Of a DNA stretch of 64,000 bases, positions 42,835-55,387 are shown piece after piece. The first letter of the stretch is position 1. The number at the start of each line of letters is the position of its first letter. The DNA is from Acanthopleura granulata (Eukaryota; Mollusca; Polyplacophora; Chitonida; Chitonidae): the NCBI GenBank assembly GCA_016165875.1, contig JABBOT010000080.1, positions 2,263,205-2,327,204 of the forward strand, given 5' to 3'. The notes under the pieces were generated by a model, which was given only the letters and a program-made list of their open reading frames with translations, was not told the DNA's origin and ran no database searches. The position numbers and the translations under genes were made by a program.

Positions 42835-43165
42835 GCCTCGGCGGCCCTGGTCATTAAGGCGTCTCTCTCGAGGTATCGAGATCTGGGATCAATCCCGGGT
42901 CAGTCCATACCAAAGACGTTAAAATTGGTAGTTGTTGCTGCCTCGCTTCACTCTCAGCATTGAGAGGTTAGAGCAAGGAAACTGGACTGGTTGGGCCGGT
43001 GTCAGTATAATGTGACTGCAGTTGGGAGTGATGCCTGGTGCCTTCGACGCGTTGCTTCAGTGGTGGCTGCACTTTGGCGGCATGGACTCACCCTGCGACA
43101 AGAAGACACAGTATACATGCGTTCCTAGGATTGCTCGTCGTCATATAACCTATACGCCAAGGATA
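42835..43165 (+). mobile_element. SINE, family B
   Basis: Plus-strand copy with a tRNA-like head (B-box-like GGGATCAATCCC near 42890), the shared core CTGGTTGGGCCGGTGTCAGT at about 42986 and a downstream block GCACTTTGGCGGCATGGACT at about 43070. It lacks the clean 3' tail seen in the copy at 305-655. Confidence 0.7.
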
Positions 43166-43412
43166 TGCCTTTTGGTATATATACAGGTCATTTGCCCTTT
43201 TTTGCAGCAACAACATCAAACGCTGATAAAATAAAGGCAAAACTTAGCAGCGTCGAACAAAGGTTACTGGTTGTTGCTACACAGCTCAAACCTGTCATAC
43301 ACTAGATCTGACTGATTACTCGACAGGGATTTTACAGCACCTAGGCCAATCAGCTACTGTCCTTTCTGATTATATATCAACGTTTCCTGGCACACGATCA
43401 CTTGGGTGTATA

Positions 43413-43629
43413 CTTAGTTATTTGATTGGTGTTTTACGCCGCACTCAAGAATATTTCACTTATACGACGACGGCCAGCTTTATAATAGGAGGAAACCCAC
43501 GATCACCAGCAGGTTGCTTGCGTACCTTCCCACGTACGGCCGGAGAGGACGCCAGCATGAGCTGGACTTGAACTCACTTGGTTATTACGCCGCGCTGGCG
43601 CGCTAACCGCCTCGGCCACGTGGGCCCCT
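43413..43629 (-). mobile_element. SINE, family A, with duplication
   Basis: Near full-length copy with small internal deletions. CTTGGGTGTATA (43401-43412) and CTTGGTTGTATA (43630-43641) flank it, 11 of 12 identical. Confidence 0.88.
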
Positions 43630-43989
43630 CTTGGTTGTATAAGTGTAGTTCTTAAAACAATGCATAATGCGTTTGTTCAATATAAGGACTCTACAGATGC
43701 TATATTTCGTTGTTACACTATTGAGGCTCTTTGTTTTTTCAAGAGTCTTGTCGTCGATGGAATGAATTAGTCTATTCATGCCATAGTTTGCCCTACAGGC
43801 AAATGTGTGATGGTAGAGGGAACAATCGCACCAAGGCAATGGAGAAAGATTTCCAATATATTCAGTTATAATGTACAACCTAAAAGGCAGACTGGCTTAC
43901 TACACAGTGGCCATTTTTAACGGCTCAGATAGGAAAAGACCTTTTTTCACGTTGTAGCAATTACTTGGTGAACAGAAATAAAGGAATGT

Positions 43990-44035
43990 TTGGGTGTAAC
44001 GCCACATTTGCAACATTTCAGCTACATCGTGGCAA
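43990..44035 (+). repeat. Fragment of a 'taacgccac' dispersed repeat
   Basis: GGTGTAACGCCACATTTGCA and CAGCTACATCGTGGCA; matches 22434-22490 and resembles termini of repeats common in gastropod and bivalve genomes. Confidence 0.5.
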
Positions 44036-44133
44036 AAACAGACTTGGTGAAAATGGGTATGTCGTAATATTAAACCACATCCTATAGTTTTTAGTGACGT
44101 CACTAAATCGTTAAGAACAACGGCAACATATCA

Positions 44134-46371
44134 TCACGGGAGACGAGGGAACAGAGCGACAAGCAATGTACGAGTGACCGAAAGGACCTGATCTGAGTTT
44201 TTCATCATTCCAGTAAGACAAGTGACATGACATTTGAAATCTGTTGGAGAAAGTTTCCTATAATAGTTAAACATACTGGCAAAATAGTGGATATCCGGAC
44301 AAATCGTTTGGCATGCTTTACGAAACGTCAAACAAGGCGCATTAAGATAAACTGAAATACATTCAGACAAGGGTGTAGCTCCCGTTCGGACAACAAGGAC
44401 GGGACTAGTTGTATCATTTAATTTGAAAACAACTGGCATTATCAGTTTTATATCAACATCTCCAATGGACAAAACAGTAATTCCCCTTATGTTACTATGA
44501 CTCCCGGACAGAAAATTCTACGAAGAATGACACATCATCACAAATGATTATACTTCCATATAAGCTGCTAAGATGCTGACTGGGGGTCTTTTGTGTTCTG
44601 TTTAAGTATACTCTCGCTCTCTGGAATATGAGCCTTGCAACAAAAATAGGCACGGCAAAAATGAAGACAAAACAATAAATGGTAAAAGAAACCAATAGTA
44701 GCTTAGCCATTTCATGAATGGCGGCTTTCAACCTTATTAAAGTGCCTAGAATTTCATCAAGTCGCTCTTTATCTGCCAACGACTGTTCATGAACTTTTCT
44801 TAAAGTATGACGCTAAATTAAAAGTAGCGGAAACCGCTGGCTTAATTAAAGTCAACCCTTACTTCAAGATTTATCTCCATGCAGTAAGAAATGTAAGATT
44901 AAGAATAATGGAACATTTTTTACATTTGGGAATGAAGTCCTTTCTTGTGGCCAGATACCTTTATCGATAAAATAAAACTTCCTTAACGACAGGACCTGGT
45001 GCACCAGATATCAGACCTCATGCACCGGATATAGGACACACTGATTGAATTGTAAGAGTTCGAGTCGTTTGACTCAGAAAAAAATCCACCATGAAGAGAG
45101 ACAATACCCCAATAAGTGAAAATAATCAGGGAAATTTTTTGTATAAAATTGCTGAAAATAATGCATTAAAGAATCTGTCTGTGTGAAGAATACTTTCGTG
45201 TTCGTTGCTTATTTAATTTTCCTATTTACATTCAAATAGCTCCTTAATCGAGCATCACTTAGGTATATCAGATATAGTCTAAACCTAAGACAGCTTTATA
45301 TACTGCTTTAATGTTGTGGCTTAATTTAATAGCAAATTATATTTTCATATTAAGAGTTGTTTGTAACCTGCTGCCAAAAATGACGATTATCTTTTAAGTT
45401 CACGAATTATCCCGCAAGTTAAGTCTATAATTCTGACTTGAGTAAATGAAGGATAACTTCATAATGCTGGGTGCAGTGACTATAAAGACTGAATTTGTAC
45501 CTCAGCTTAGCTTCATGATGTAGCTTTATAACGTTGGGCACATGTCGTGTTATTTATCTATGTAACAGTATAATAGAATACTAAAGCAACCTCATCTCTC
45601 TCGCAAACATTAATTACCACCTGCTTCCCTTTCATCCACGTATTCTCTGTTTTCATTTACTTAAGTTAATGTAACAATATTCTCATTTTCAGTCTTTACA
45701 ATCTTTTCCACTTAATCGAAACATCATCTTTGTGGGTCATCTGTAAGCAAATTTTTGTCATCTATTCTTGATTAACAATTATAAACGGTTTAATTTATGC
45801 AAGAGGCATTGTTGCAGTGCTTACACACAACAAACCGTCCGCTTGAATCAACTATATAATCATTTATAAGACATTCCTTAACGTAGCTAATGGTATATGG
45901 TATACGAAATAAACGACGAAGGTAGGTGGCCAGGTATCCCTAATTCCAGCATGGACTGATTTAGTGACTGAAACATTTCAACATAATTCAATCATAAGCC
46001 AAAATTATAGCAGGTTTGAAACTTAAAACACCTATTCTGTATATTTTATCCCATTATTTGTGAAGTACATCAGTGCATGTTATGTACATATATATATAGA
46101 TATATAGATAGATAGATATAGATATAGATAGATAGATAGATATAAATGTATATATATATATGCTCATGTATTTAAATATAAATGATTGTCTGAAGCTTAC
46201 ATCAATGACATCTGCATTCATGTAACACAAGGCTCTCTGGTGACATACTGCTGAAATTTCACTGAATTTAATCACAAAGACATGGGCACGATGCGAGAAC
46301 AGCAGAATAGCGGTGAGTGCTGTAATAGCTACGGGGTAACCCAGAAGAGAATCATAAGCCAGTTTCACCAT
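44134..46371 (-). CDS. Candidate three-exon gene for an unrecognised membrane protein
   Basis: Function not recognised. Proposed exons 46371-46201, 44812-44612 and 44517-44134 join in phase 0 into 251 residues. ATG at 46371 has G at -3 and G at +4 and an in-frame TAA three codons upstream. Junctions: ATTGAT|gtaagc to taatttag, then GCGAGA|gtatac to ttcgtag over a 94-nt intron that restores the frame of the last exon. Predicted hydrophobic segments lie at about 12-36 and 95-119, with a charged helix (K64-E91) between. The last exon has six cysteines and one NDT sequon, suggesting a disulfide-bonded, non-cytosolic domain. Alternative: the middle exon ends at its own stop near 44495 and the last frame is separate. 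No homology could be tested. Confidence 0.42.
44813..46200 (-). other. First intron of the candidate gene at 46371-44134
   Basis: AT-rich, with the compound microsatellite at 46087; no other feature seen. Confidence 0.4.
46087..46165. repeat. (TA)n/(GATA)n compound microsatellite
   Basis: Mixed TA, GATA and GATATA units. It lies in the first intron of the candidate gene at 46371-44134. Confidence 0.9.
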
Positions 46372-46604
46372 TGCTGAGGCTTATTGTCCTGTTATCTGCT
46401 TATGATGGTAATCTGGCTCCAGGCGTTTGGGTGGTTAGCGCATGCCATTGTTGAATGTAGAAGAGTTTGCGACGCTTCTCATCAGGATGCATAAGCGCTT
46501 CGCGATAATATTGACTTACAAAATAACCTTAATTGAAAGCCTAAACTACTGGTGGTGATTTTTTATCACCACTAAATGACAGCATTGCAAATCTGATAAA
46601 TGGG

Positions 46605-46800
46605 AAACTCTGGTGCGCTACACAGAAGGGTCCAAACTGCGGTAAAACATCGTTTCCTTCTGTGACGCTGCAGTGCTGGTGTATTACGTAAGTCAGCGTT
46701 TTGCGAGCACACATGCACCGAGATGTGTAACGTAATACAGGATAGAACAGAAGAGCACATAAAGCTTTGGACCTCTTTGTTCCCATTGTGGATACAGTGC
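46605..46800 (+). repeat. ~190-bp dispersed element, copy 1
   Basis: GTGCGCTACACAGAAGGGTC, GAGCACACATGCACCGAGAT, and GAACAGAAGAGCACATAAAG align in order with 60727-60895. Confidence 0.72.
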
Positions 46801-47116
46801 ACAGTCAGAATGTTTCAAGTAACATTCTAGTGATAAGTTGGCAAACCGGAGTAATTTGTGTACGGGGTTAACTGTGCGGTGTAATGACATCCAAATAAAT
46901 CTGGTTTGCCAGCTGGATAATCTGGTGACGTGTTACCTCCCGCCAAGCAAGAATGACCGAGACACTTACGTCATAAAGACTGGCACACGGAATAAACTGG
47001 CGATGTTTTCACCTTGTGAATGCAGAATCACTCAGAATCACCTGCATATAAGTCACCAGCGATAGGCATGTAAACCCTTAAACGTAACAAATCTACTCCT
47101 AACTGGAGTGATCAGT

Positions 47117-47350
47117 GTATTTGTTTGTTTGATTGGTGTTTTATTCTGTACTCAAGCCTATTTCACTTATACGACGACGATGGGAGGAAATCGGGCAGAA
47201 CTCGGGGGAAACCCAAGACCGTCCTCAGGCTGCTGACAGACCTTCTCACGGAGAGGAAGCCAGCTAGAACTGGGCTTAAACCGCATTGGTGAGAGGCACC
47301 TGGGTCGTTATGCTGCACTGGCGCTCTAACTGTTTGCTGTAGAAACGTGC
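47117..47350 (-). mobile_element. SINE, family A, near full length
   Basis: TTTGATTGGTGTTTTATTCT tail side, body with small deletions, and a degraded head (GCACTGGCGCTCTAACTGTT). No clear flanking duplication. Confidence 0.75.
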
Positions 47351-49022
47351 CCTTCAGATATGGGCAATATTATCTGTCGAAGTGAGGACTGACTGTTGAA
47401 ACAAGTTGTACAGCCACAAAATATATCAGAATCACCTGGACAAGATTCCACTGGTCAAAACATTGCTTTTTTTATTTTCATTAAAATTTCTGCTATATAT
47501 GTATGATAATATCAGTGAACACATCGTTGTTGTATGAGAGTTTATTGCAGACTGAACTTCAAGTATCATCTTGTAGTCATTAATTATGACTGAAGTCAGA
47601 TGTAGTTTTCACTGATAAGCCAATTATAAGTCCCTTCACATAACTAAAAAAGGAATCAATAAATATGCCCTATAAATATTTTGAAAAGTGCCAAACACAG
47701 AAACTGTTCATGCTGCAAGCTGATTTTAATAACCAAGCTAACATAATGCTAAAATAACATCCCTTATTCCATGCACACTCGGGTTAAACTATTTGAATAC
47801 TTCAAAAGTAGCAACCGCTTTCTATGACCGGTCAGCGCGTACACTGTACCATTCCATAATGTACGACCGTGCTTGCCTTGTCACAATGACACACAATCCC
47901 TGTTTGCGCCCAATCCGATTTGATGTGGACCAGGCATAAGATTGAGTGACATAAGGCTACATTTATGATCACATCGCATTACATCGAGTCTTGTAATAAA
48001 TCGAGGTGTAAATACTGCGTCTCTAATAGGATATCCATGAAACTGGGCAGGCTATATCAGCAAAGAAATTACCCTGAGTTGCTCCAAGCACATATGGTAG
48101 ATGGGATAGGCAAAATGAACTCGCGGGGCGTGGCTAGACCATCAGGAGACCTATAAGTAATCGGAAAATCAGCTAGGCCGGGGTCATTGTTCCTCTTTCG
48201 CTATTCCTTCTTGGCTACACTTTTTAAATTGTTAAAGCTCTTTACGTCATTTTCTCATCACTAAATAAACACGTTTTGTAACTGTCATGCCAGCGGGATT
48301 GACGTAAACAAAAACATGCCATATGCTTTACAAAGCCCCCAAATTCTGTTTCTTTAGAATGTCTAAATTGAGACCAGCTGTTTGACCTAGACACTTGTAA
48401 AACTCAATGTTTTTCTTTAAGTGAAAGTAAATTTAAAAACAAAACGGGGGACAAAAATATAGAATATATACATGTACCTTGATATTCCCCTGAGAAACAC
48501 GTTATTTAATTTGACAGTAGAAATTTTCAGTAAAATTACTGAAAATAAGCACCGGAAGCTCATTCAGATGTTCATCACAGTGTCTCCAATAACTACCAAG
48601 TGCTGCCTATGTGTTTCTTTTCTTGGGAGAGTATATCCTTAAAGACACAATTCTGTACAATTCAGTCGCTGAAGAAAGATAAATAGAAAAGACCTCGGAA
48701 AATTGGTGACGTTTCATCCAGAGCTGATGATGTTGAAACATACGCTTAATACATGGGAATTATGACATTCCGTTCAATCCAGATAGAATGGTTTCTCTTT
48801 TGGAACAGGTATCTCCCTGTGACACCAAAAAGCCGTAGACTCTGATTTGATTTGATTTTTCCTGCTCAGTCACATCTATCTCTTTTCATTACACAATGTC
48901 GACTTCATACTATTGCGTGTAACGTGTACATGGCACGCAGTACTCAATATGTCCGTCGATATCGAACGATCACATGGAAATCCGTAGTTTAATGGGAATA
49001 ACATCAAGTGTACATAAATTAC
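47351..49022. other. Non-coding stretch, nothing recognised
   Basis: AT-rich with short spurious frames; no repeat matched within the window. Confidence 0.55.
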
Positions 49023-49073
49023 CTCTTTCCTTGATCCCCTCATCCACTTGCGAGCGAAAGCAACGGCCTCCAT
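49023..49073 (-). CDS. Possible first coding exon (17 codons)
   Basis: ATG at 49073 in context AAACATGG opens MEAVAFARKWMRGSRKE and ends at GAG|gtaatt. The 200 bp upstream (49100-49280) are unusually GC-rich for this window, with CACGTGAC at 49277, as in a promoter. I found no matching phase-0 acceptor downstream; it does not join in frame to 46371. Confidence 0.2.
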
Positions 49074-49280
49074 GTTTGGTCTTCTGTAAACTCCGTAATT
49101 AGTTCCAATGAAAACCCCGCTGCAATTGTCTACACTTGGTGATTATCAGAGCTGATCAAACGCTGTCATGATTAAGCGGCTGTCATCAGCACCCCCGGAA
49201 GCAGACGACCAGGGATGCGCTACCATATTAGGAGAAGCTTCCGGCGCTGGAGAATCTCGCGGGCAGGGCGTGGCACTCAC

Positions 49281-50968
49281 GTGACTACCCTCCTATCGAA
49301 TTCCACCAGCCATAACTTTCGAGACATGTTCATGCTGGATTGATTTTGGTTTTCACCACCTCATCAATGGATTAATTCCGCATCACCAACCCCGTCTGAA
49401 TCTTTGACACATCAAACCCTGTGCCACATAAGTCTTCAATCGATTCCAAGTCTAGTCTTTCCCTCTTTGTTCAAGGCAAGCAACATATGCGCCGAGCACT
49501 TTCATTGCGATGGAGTTGCAATGTCCACAGGGAACTCCCATTTATACCAATCAAAACCAAATATAAATCCTTGAAAAGTTTGGTTGGAAAGTCATTTGTG
49601 AAAGCGAAGCCTCCTAACAACAAAACCAGGGTTCATCACGACATGTCCTCCGATTAAGAGTGATCCTTTATAAATATGCTGCTACGTAATCCCCACTGTA
49701 TCATGGCTACATGTATATAGACTGGTGGATCTTAGTGTTCTCGGAATCCCCAGCAATCAGGCGTTTATAGCGTGTGCTCCTGCATGCGAAAGCTGAGAAG
49801 CCAGAGTCTTATGTGCACTAGACAGTAAATGCAGCAACAGGTATTTTGTCAAGCTCTCGCGATGATGAGGGCTTTGTCAAATTAACGTTGACATCCTATT
49901 GTAGGAATTTATTGGAGTCAGGAAAAGCTATGATCTTAGTCATATGAGCAATAGGAAAATAAGTGAAGCACCGTGGACATTTTCATGTGATATATGTTAC
50001 ACAGATATGAAAAACCTATTAGGGCATATCACAGCCCAGGGGTAAATAAAATGAAGTGGTTTTAGATTGCTTGAAGAGGTATGGTCAGAAATTCCGATGA
50101 TAGAGGAAACGGCAGAAATGAAGGCATATACTGATATGTTTTAATAGCTCGTCTCAAAAATGGAAAAAATAGTTGCTAAGAAGCAGGCAAATAAAATAAG
50201 CATATCTGAATGCAGGAATAGCGTTTTAGAGTACGTTTATTGTCACGGGCATTAATATTCACGAGAAGTAGCATCCACAACACAGGTATTTAAGATGCAC
50301 CGTGAACGTGCTTTATGAGAAAAAATACGTCAGCTGCTGGCGGCTCCTTTCTTTACTAAACCTACACTTTTTGTCAATCGAAACAATATAATTACTGTTT
50401 ACCTCATACTCATTAGGCTTTCTTTGGAGTTAGGTTAAACCTTCGTGTCATTTTTATGTAAAACACTAAAGTCATAAAAAACATTTAAAGCCGTGTTACG
50501 AAAAAAACTTCTCGTGACGTTTGAAAGGTAACTAAGTGCTTCTCTTTCCGCTTATCTTGAAACTGGAGGATTTTTCACTTATAGCAAGGTGCTTGGTATT
50601 TATGTAAATGGAGAAAAGCCGAACTCTCGATATAGGCCTCTGGCCTTTGACAAATTACTATTGGACTTCTCTGTCTAAGACGCACGAATCTGCGCACTAT
50701 ATCGGTGCAGGATAAGTGGTCTTCAACGAACATTAGGCAACAGGGGTGTGCACCGCTTACTGTGACCAAGGAACCCCGAAGAATTACAAGGGCGGGTCAT
50801 TATTCATGGCAGAACAAGTGCGCCAAGATACAGCATACATGTAATCAATATGAAACATATATATATGGGTTTTCATCTGGCTTTATCAGAAATCCACACA
50901 GCGTTATATACCTCTAGACATCAGAACACTTGTGGCTATATTGATTATTCTGTCCGACCACATGAAAG
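49281..50968. other. Non-coding stretch
   Basis: Nothing assignable. ACTTTTTGTCAATCGAAACA near 50368 has a diverged counterpart near 51526, so a small dispersed repeat may be present. Confidence 0.5.
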
Positions 50969-51060
50969 GGGCCACCACAACACCACCACCACCCCTCCAT
51001 CCCCTCCAACCTTCCCCGCCGCCGGCCAAACTCCCCCTCCTCCCACCATCGCACCTATTT
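50969..51060. repeat. C-rich polypyrimidine-like tract
   Basis: Nearly G-free plus strand: runs of CACCACCACC, CCCCTCCATCCCCTCC and CTCCCCCTCCTCCCACC. Low complexity; the open frames across it are not credible genes. Confidence 0.85.
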
Positions 51061-51825
51061 AGCAAAACATGTAATGTTAACATCCTGGTCCTGTGCGGCA
51101 TGTACATTGATAGTTTTGCAGTTATGTCATATAGCAGCTCTGAGCCAATCAACAGTATTGTCTTTGGTTACGTCACTAAACTACTGGAGGTAAAAAGAAA
51201 GCAAATTTTACCCATGCAAGATAGGCCTTGCATAATATTTTGCCATGAAAATGAAAAATAAAGCTTTTAAACAAGACATTTTTCTGGAAAAGTGAATTTT
51301 CCTAGCCTTCAATCATGACCGTTTCAGTGACCTACAGCTCATTAAACTTTAGAAATCGGCAAAAATCAGCATTTGGCAAATTTGAACCAATGTTATTTAT
51401 CACCTCCGATACCTAGCGAAGCACCCGGATTCTCGAATTTACGAATTAAAAATACAGACCATCTCCACGTACTTTACGATTAAAAACCTGAACTTTGGTA
51501 AGTTCTCTATACCCTACTAACAACACTTTTTTGTCAAATGAAACAATGTGGTCGATTCCTGTTTACCAAGTCAGTTTATAGCATGTACAGAAGGCTCCAA
51601 TCTGAATCGAGACCATCATGTATACGTGCAGTTCCTCCCACAAATAGCTGAATGTGAATTGAACAGTTCCTGGATTCGCTTGTTTATGCTCCAAAAAGAA
51701 CAACCCCTAACAAAGTGAACATCGCAAATATTGTGTCATTTGAATCGATTCAAGAGTCAAACAGGTTATGTTAAATGACCATTCTTCAATATATTATTCT
51801 CTGTGTGTAAACGTCAAACCCAATG

Positions 51826-52125
51826 TTAATATAAACTGCTATGTTTATGAGGTGTAAGCATGCTAAGGCTTTCCTGGGCCGACTGACGATCTCGCAGGCT
51901 GGTCAGAATTACCCGGGTATGTGATTGGCCATCAACGGTCGCCCAGAGATAGTTGTAGCTGTCTAAGCATGATGAAGAACTGAATATGAACCCAGCTGTT
52001 TTGGGGTAAATAACGACAGTAGCTAACCCATCGCCTGCTAAGACATGAGCAACGTCAGTTAGATAAGATTCATGGTGTAAGAACAGGAAAGCAGATTCTG
52101 TCACGTCAGCCTTTCCCTTAATCAC
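51826..52125 (-). CDS. Orphan open frame, possible exon
   Basis: About 100 residues open on the minus strand, continuing upstream to a TGA near 52160. The composition is protein-like, without repeats (for example YLTDVAHVLAGDGLATVVIY and YNYLWATVDGQSHTRVILTS). No convincing start codon, and I could not fix splice sites. I do not recognise a family. Confidence 0.3.
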   Translation of the reverse strand: MIKGKADVTESAFLFLHHESYLTDVAHVLAGDGLATVVIYPKTAGFIFSSSSCLDSYNYLWATVDGQSHTRVILTSLRDRQSAQESLSMLTPHKHSSLY

Positions 52126-52160
52126 AGTCAGATTTTTTACAAGGAAAGTTGTGTCAGTTT

Positions 52161-54736
52161 GTCATGCGCATTCCACATCTCGTATTACGGAATGGTTTGT
52201 CGCGCTACACGCCACAGATCTTATGCACTACAGGTTACATATGCGCAATTCGACCTATTGGGTTCAAGGTTTGGCTCCGAATTGGAGAGGTCTGGAGCAC
52301 TGATTGGATAAAACTGGTACACAGTCAGCATAGGTTGATGATACGCTACAAATTTCTATATTGTCATTTCAAACCTAGTTAAAATAAATCAGAATTTTTT
52401 CTGCTTTGGATACAACTGAAAACTTTTTGCTAGGGTTACTAAACAACACACACACACACACCCGCCTTCCCCACCCTCTAGGTTACCAAGGTGACAAAAT
52501 GCTATTACGTCACTTCCAGGAGCAACAACTCAAAAATGGAGGTCATGTTAAGTTGATTTTTGGATATGATGGAGAGAAAAGTCCAAGCTGTGTGCAGTGG
52601 CATGGCATTCCACCAACCGAAGGTTTGGGAATTCAGAGATTTGAGGCTTCTCCTACTTTAATGAGTGTGTGCGACGTCAACGAAGTAGGCACAATCATTC
52701 AGTTAGAGCTGAAGATCCAAATTTTATCCCCGTATCTATCCAACTGCACTTGCAGCTTAAGTTAAGAATAAATTAAGTTCATTATTATGTAATTGACAAA
52801 GTGTGAATACCGAAGTATGACATCCAAAGTGCACACGTTTACCACTGTAACAGGGAAGGCATCAGTAGGTCTCTGTGGCCCTTTCTGGTTAAAATCATAT
52901 CGGTATTAGACACAATGCGGACTCGTGATAAGAAGGACTTAAAGATTCGTAATTGAGGTTTGTTTTATGACCTTTGTAAATGGCAAAGCATTCGTTTGTC
53001 TAGTTCTCTGAATACAGGCTTGCGGGCAGCAATCGACATGCCGATGAGTTCGATTGCGAGAATGAAGCGATCAGTGCACAGACCTCGGATATGATTGGTT
53101 ATATCAAATTTGTAAGACTACAAACAACACGTGAAAAGAAAACAACACCTTTGCACAAGTTCACGATCTTCCGGAAGTCACTCTTTAAGTCCATCATCAA
53201 GTAAAGTGCAAACTGCAACGATGTACATGCTGTGAAGGAATTTGTAAAGAGTAAGGGACATACACATACACCTTTAAGTAACTTTATTTCTAGCCATGTA
53301 ATCAATCAGTAAAACAATACTGGTGTTTACAAGGACATTGCTTGGTCATGATTATGCAGATGTAAGAGTTCAAGGCATGAGGCAGATGTGCACGGGAATG
53401 GAACAATGGTGTTCAGAAAACTTTGATACTGACACATAGAAAGGGACTGTGTTCAGCAATATGTAAAGACTTTTGACTCTTGTGTGAAGTCAGCCATATT
53501 CCATGTGTGAGATTGAAATGGTTTTAGCCTGCTGTGACCTGTTAGAGACCGACTCCGGAAAATTTATAATTAGAACGACTAATACAATGTTCATTGGTAG
53601 TTTGTCCTAGAGATGTTTGTGTGCTTTTCCAAAATACAGCTTGCAGAGCAATCAAGTACGACTATGTTTCTCAGTTCAGGGTCTCTGTTTCTGTCTCTGT
53701 ACGGTAAAGTGATGCAATATTACATTTATTTTCAGTAAATAAAACAATGTTTGCATAAAAAATAAATTTGCTAAATGACTTAAAAGCAACTTTTTCTCCC
53801 ATGTTTACGGAAAAGTGAAGATGTGGATATGTTGTTCATTGTAGATGGGTTAACCATGTGAGGAAAAGAAATTCTGCATTCCTGTTATATATATATTGGC
53901 TGAAAAGAGCAGACCCGATGTTCCCAAAATCAGAGTAATGGTATTTGGTCCATAACACAGACTTACACACATTAATTTCTTGTCATGCAATATTACAAAA
54001 TAGATGTTTTGGTTTGAACTTTGTGTCCAACATTATCCCAGATCAAGAACGATTATGTTGGTAGGAAAATAGTTTACATAATAAGAGTTGGTCTGATATG
54101 GTTTATTTTGCAAAGGAATAATTGATGTGAGCTGTAAATGTACGAAGCTCTTTTCAACAGGGTTCTAATCGGACTGATTTTAGATATAAAATTTACCGCA
54201 TTATTATAAAGTCCATTGTTGCTAGGTTTTCTGCTGTTCGTTTTTTTAATTGTGGACTACCCATTCGTGATTTGTATATAAAAATAAAATTAAAATTCCT
54301 GTTGGATTCAGTTTGAGGTGTAAAATTGATAAAAGTTGTAGAATGTATTAAATATGACAAAAATTTCGTGATATGCTCCTCTTCGTGAAAGACCTCAATA
54401 CTTTTGTGATCAAGACATCTTTTGTTACGTGTGTGCGTAGCCAACTTTCAGGGTTTTGGATAAATAATTATACAACATAATTCATGAAGACACCATTCGT
54501 TGTATTTAAAAGTCACACAGACATGACACAGCGGTAGGATTCTTTTCAGCCAGCTGTCGTCTATTGAGGGAATGAAACACAGAGATGGAATGTGGTGTCT
54601 CTTCTGGAATTACATCAACGGTTTGCTTGGGAGGAACATTTTTACAAAGACTACATGCATCAAACCTGCACAGGATTTTGGAATTAAGTTTACCGTTTTT
54701 AAAAATCATTTTGTGCTTTGATCATGCCTGGAACCC
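52161..54736. other. Non-coding stretch
   Basis: A short CA run at 52447 precedes a 119-codon open frame (52406-52765, plus) that I cannot assign. The rest is AT-rich and featureless. Confidence 0.5.
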
Positions 54737-54739
54737 TAT

Positions 54740-54794
<55 letters not shown>

Positions 54795-55046
54795 TTTGAT
54801 CGGTCTGTTTTGCCATACTCAAGAAAGTTTCAATTATGCGTCGGCATTATGGTGGGAGGGAATCCGATTGAGTATGTGTTAAACCCACGACCATCTGCAG
54901 ATTGCTGGTCGACCTACCCGCGTACGGCCGGAGAAGAAGTCAGCCTGAGCTGGACTTGAACTCACATCTACAGCATTGGTGATAGGGTTCCTGGGTCATT
55001 ACGCTTTGATTGCTTTGATCGATAAACCCTTCGGCCACGGAGGCCC
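54737..55046 (-). mobile_element. SINE, family A, full length with expanded tail
   Basis: Head at the right (GGCCTCCGTGGCCGAAGGGT on the minus strand), a diverged body, and a tail grown to about 15 TTTA units (54737-54797). Confidence 0.8.
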
Positions 55047-55354
55047 GAAGCAGGCTTGAGAAGATCGACATAAGATCTAAACAAACACATCGTACCTGGA
55101 CACCACGAAAAGTAGCAGTTCAATTCTTAGCTGTGTTATCTCTTGCAACCTTTCTTGCACATGTACGTGATCATTCAAAAGCCTTGAGTGAATGATTGAA
55201 TGATTATAGCTTTATAAACGCCACAATCAATTACATACTTATAACCCTACTATGTATATATTGCTGTATCCGTTTCTAACCTGTGCATAGAATGTATTTT
55301 CAGTTGCCTGGTTACACCAGGTCTTGGGAAAGGACTATTGACTAAACTCATTTT

Positions 55355-55387
55355 GGTTGACGGCTGGTATACGAATGTCGGTTTCGG
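55355..55387 (+). repeat. 33-bp direct repeat, left of the RT copy
   Basis: Begins GGTTGACGGCTGGTAT. It differs at one base from 56953-56985 on the other side of the decayed reverse transcriptase, in the same orientation. Confidence 0.8.

Noticed and set aside
50904..51261. Glycine- or proline-rich open frames on both strands
   Set aside because: They arise from the C-rich low-complexity tract.
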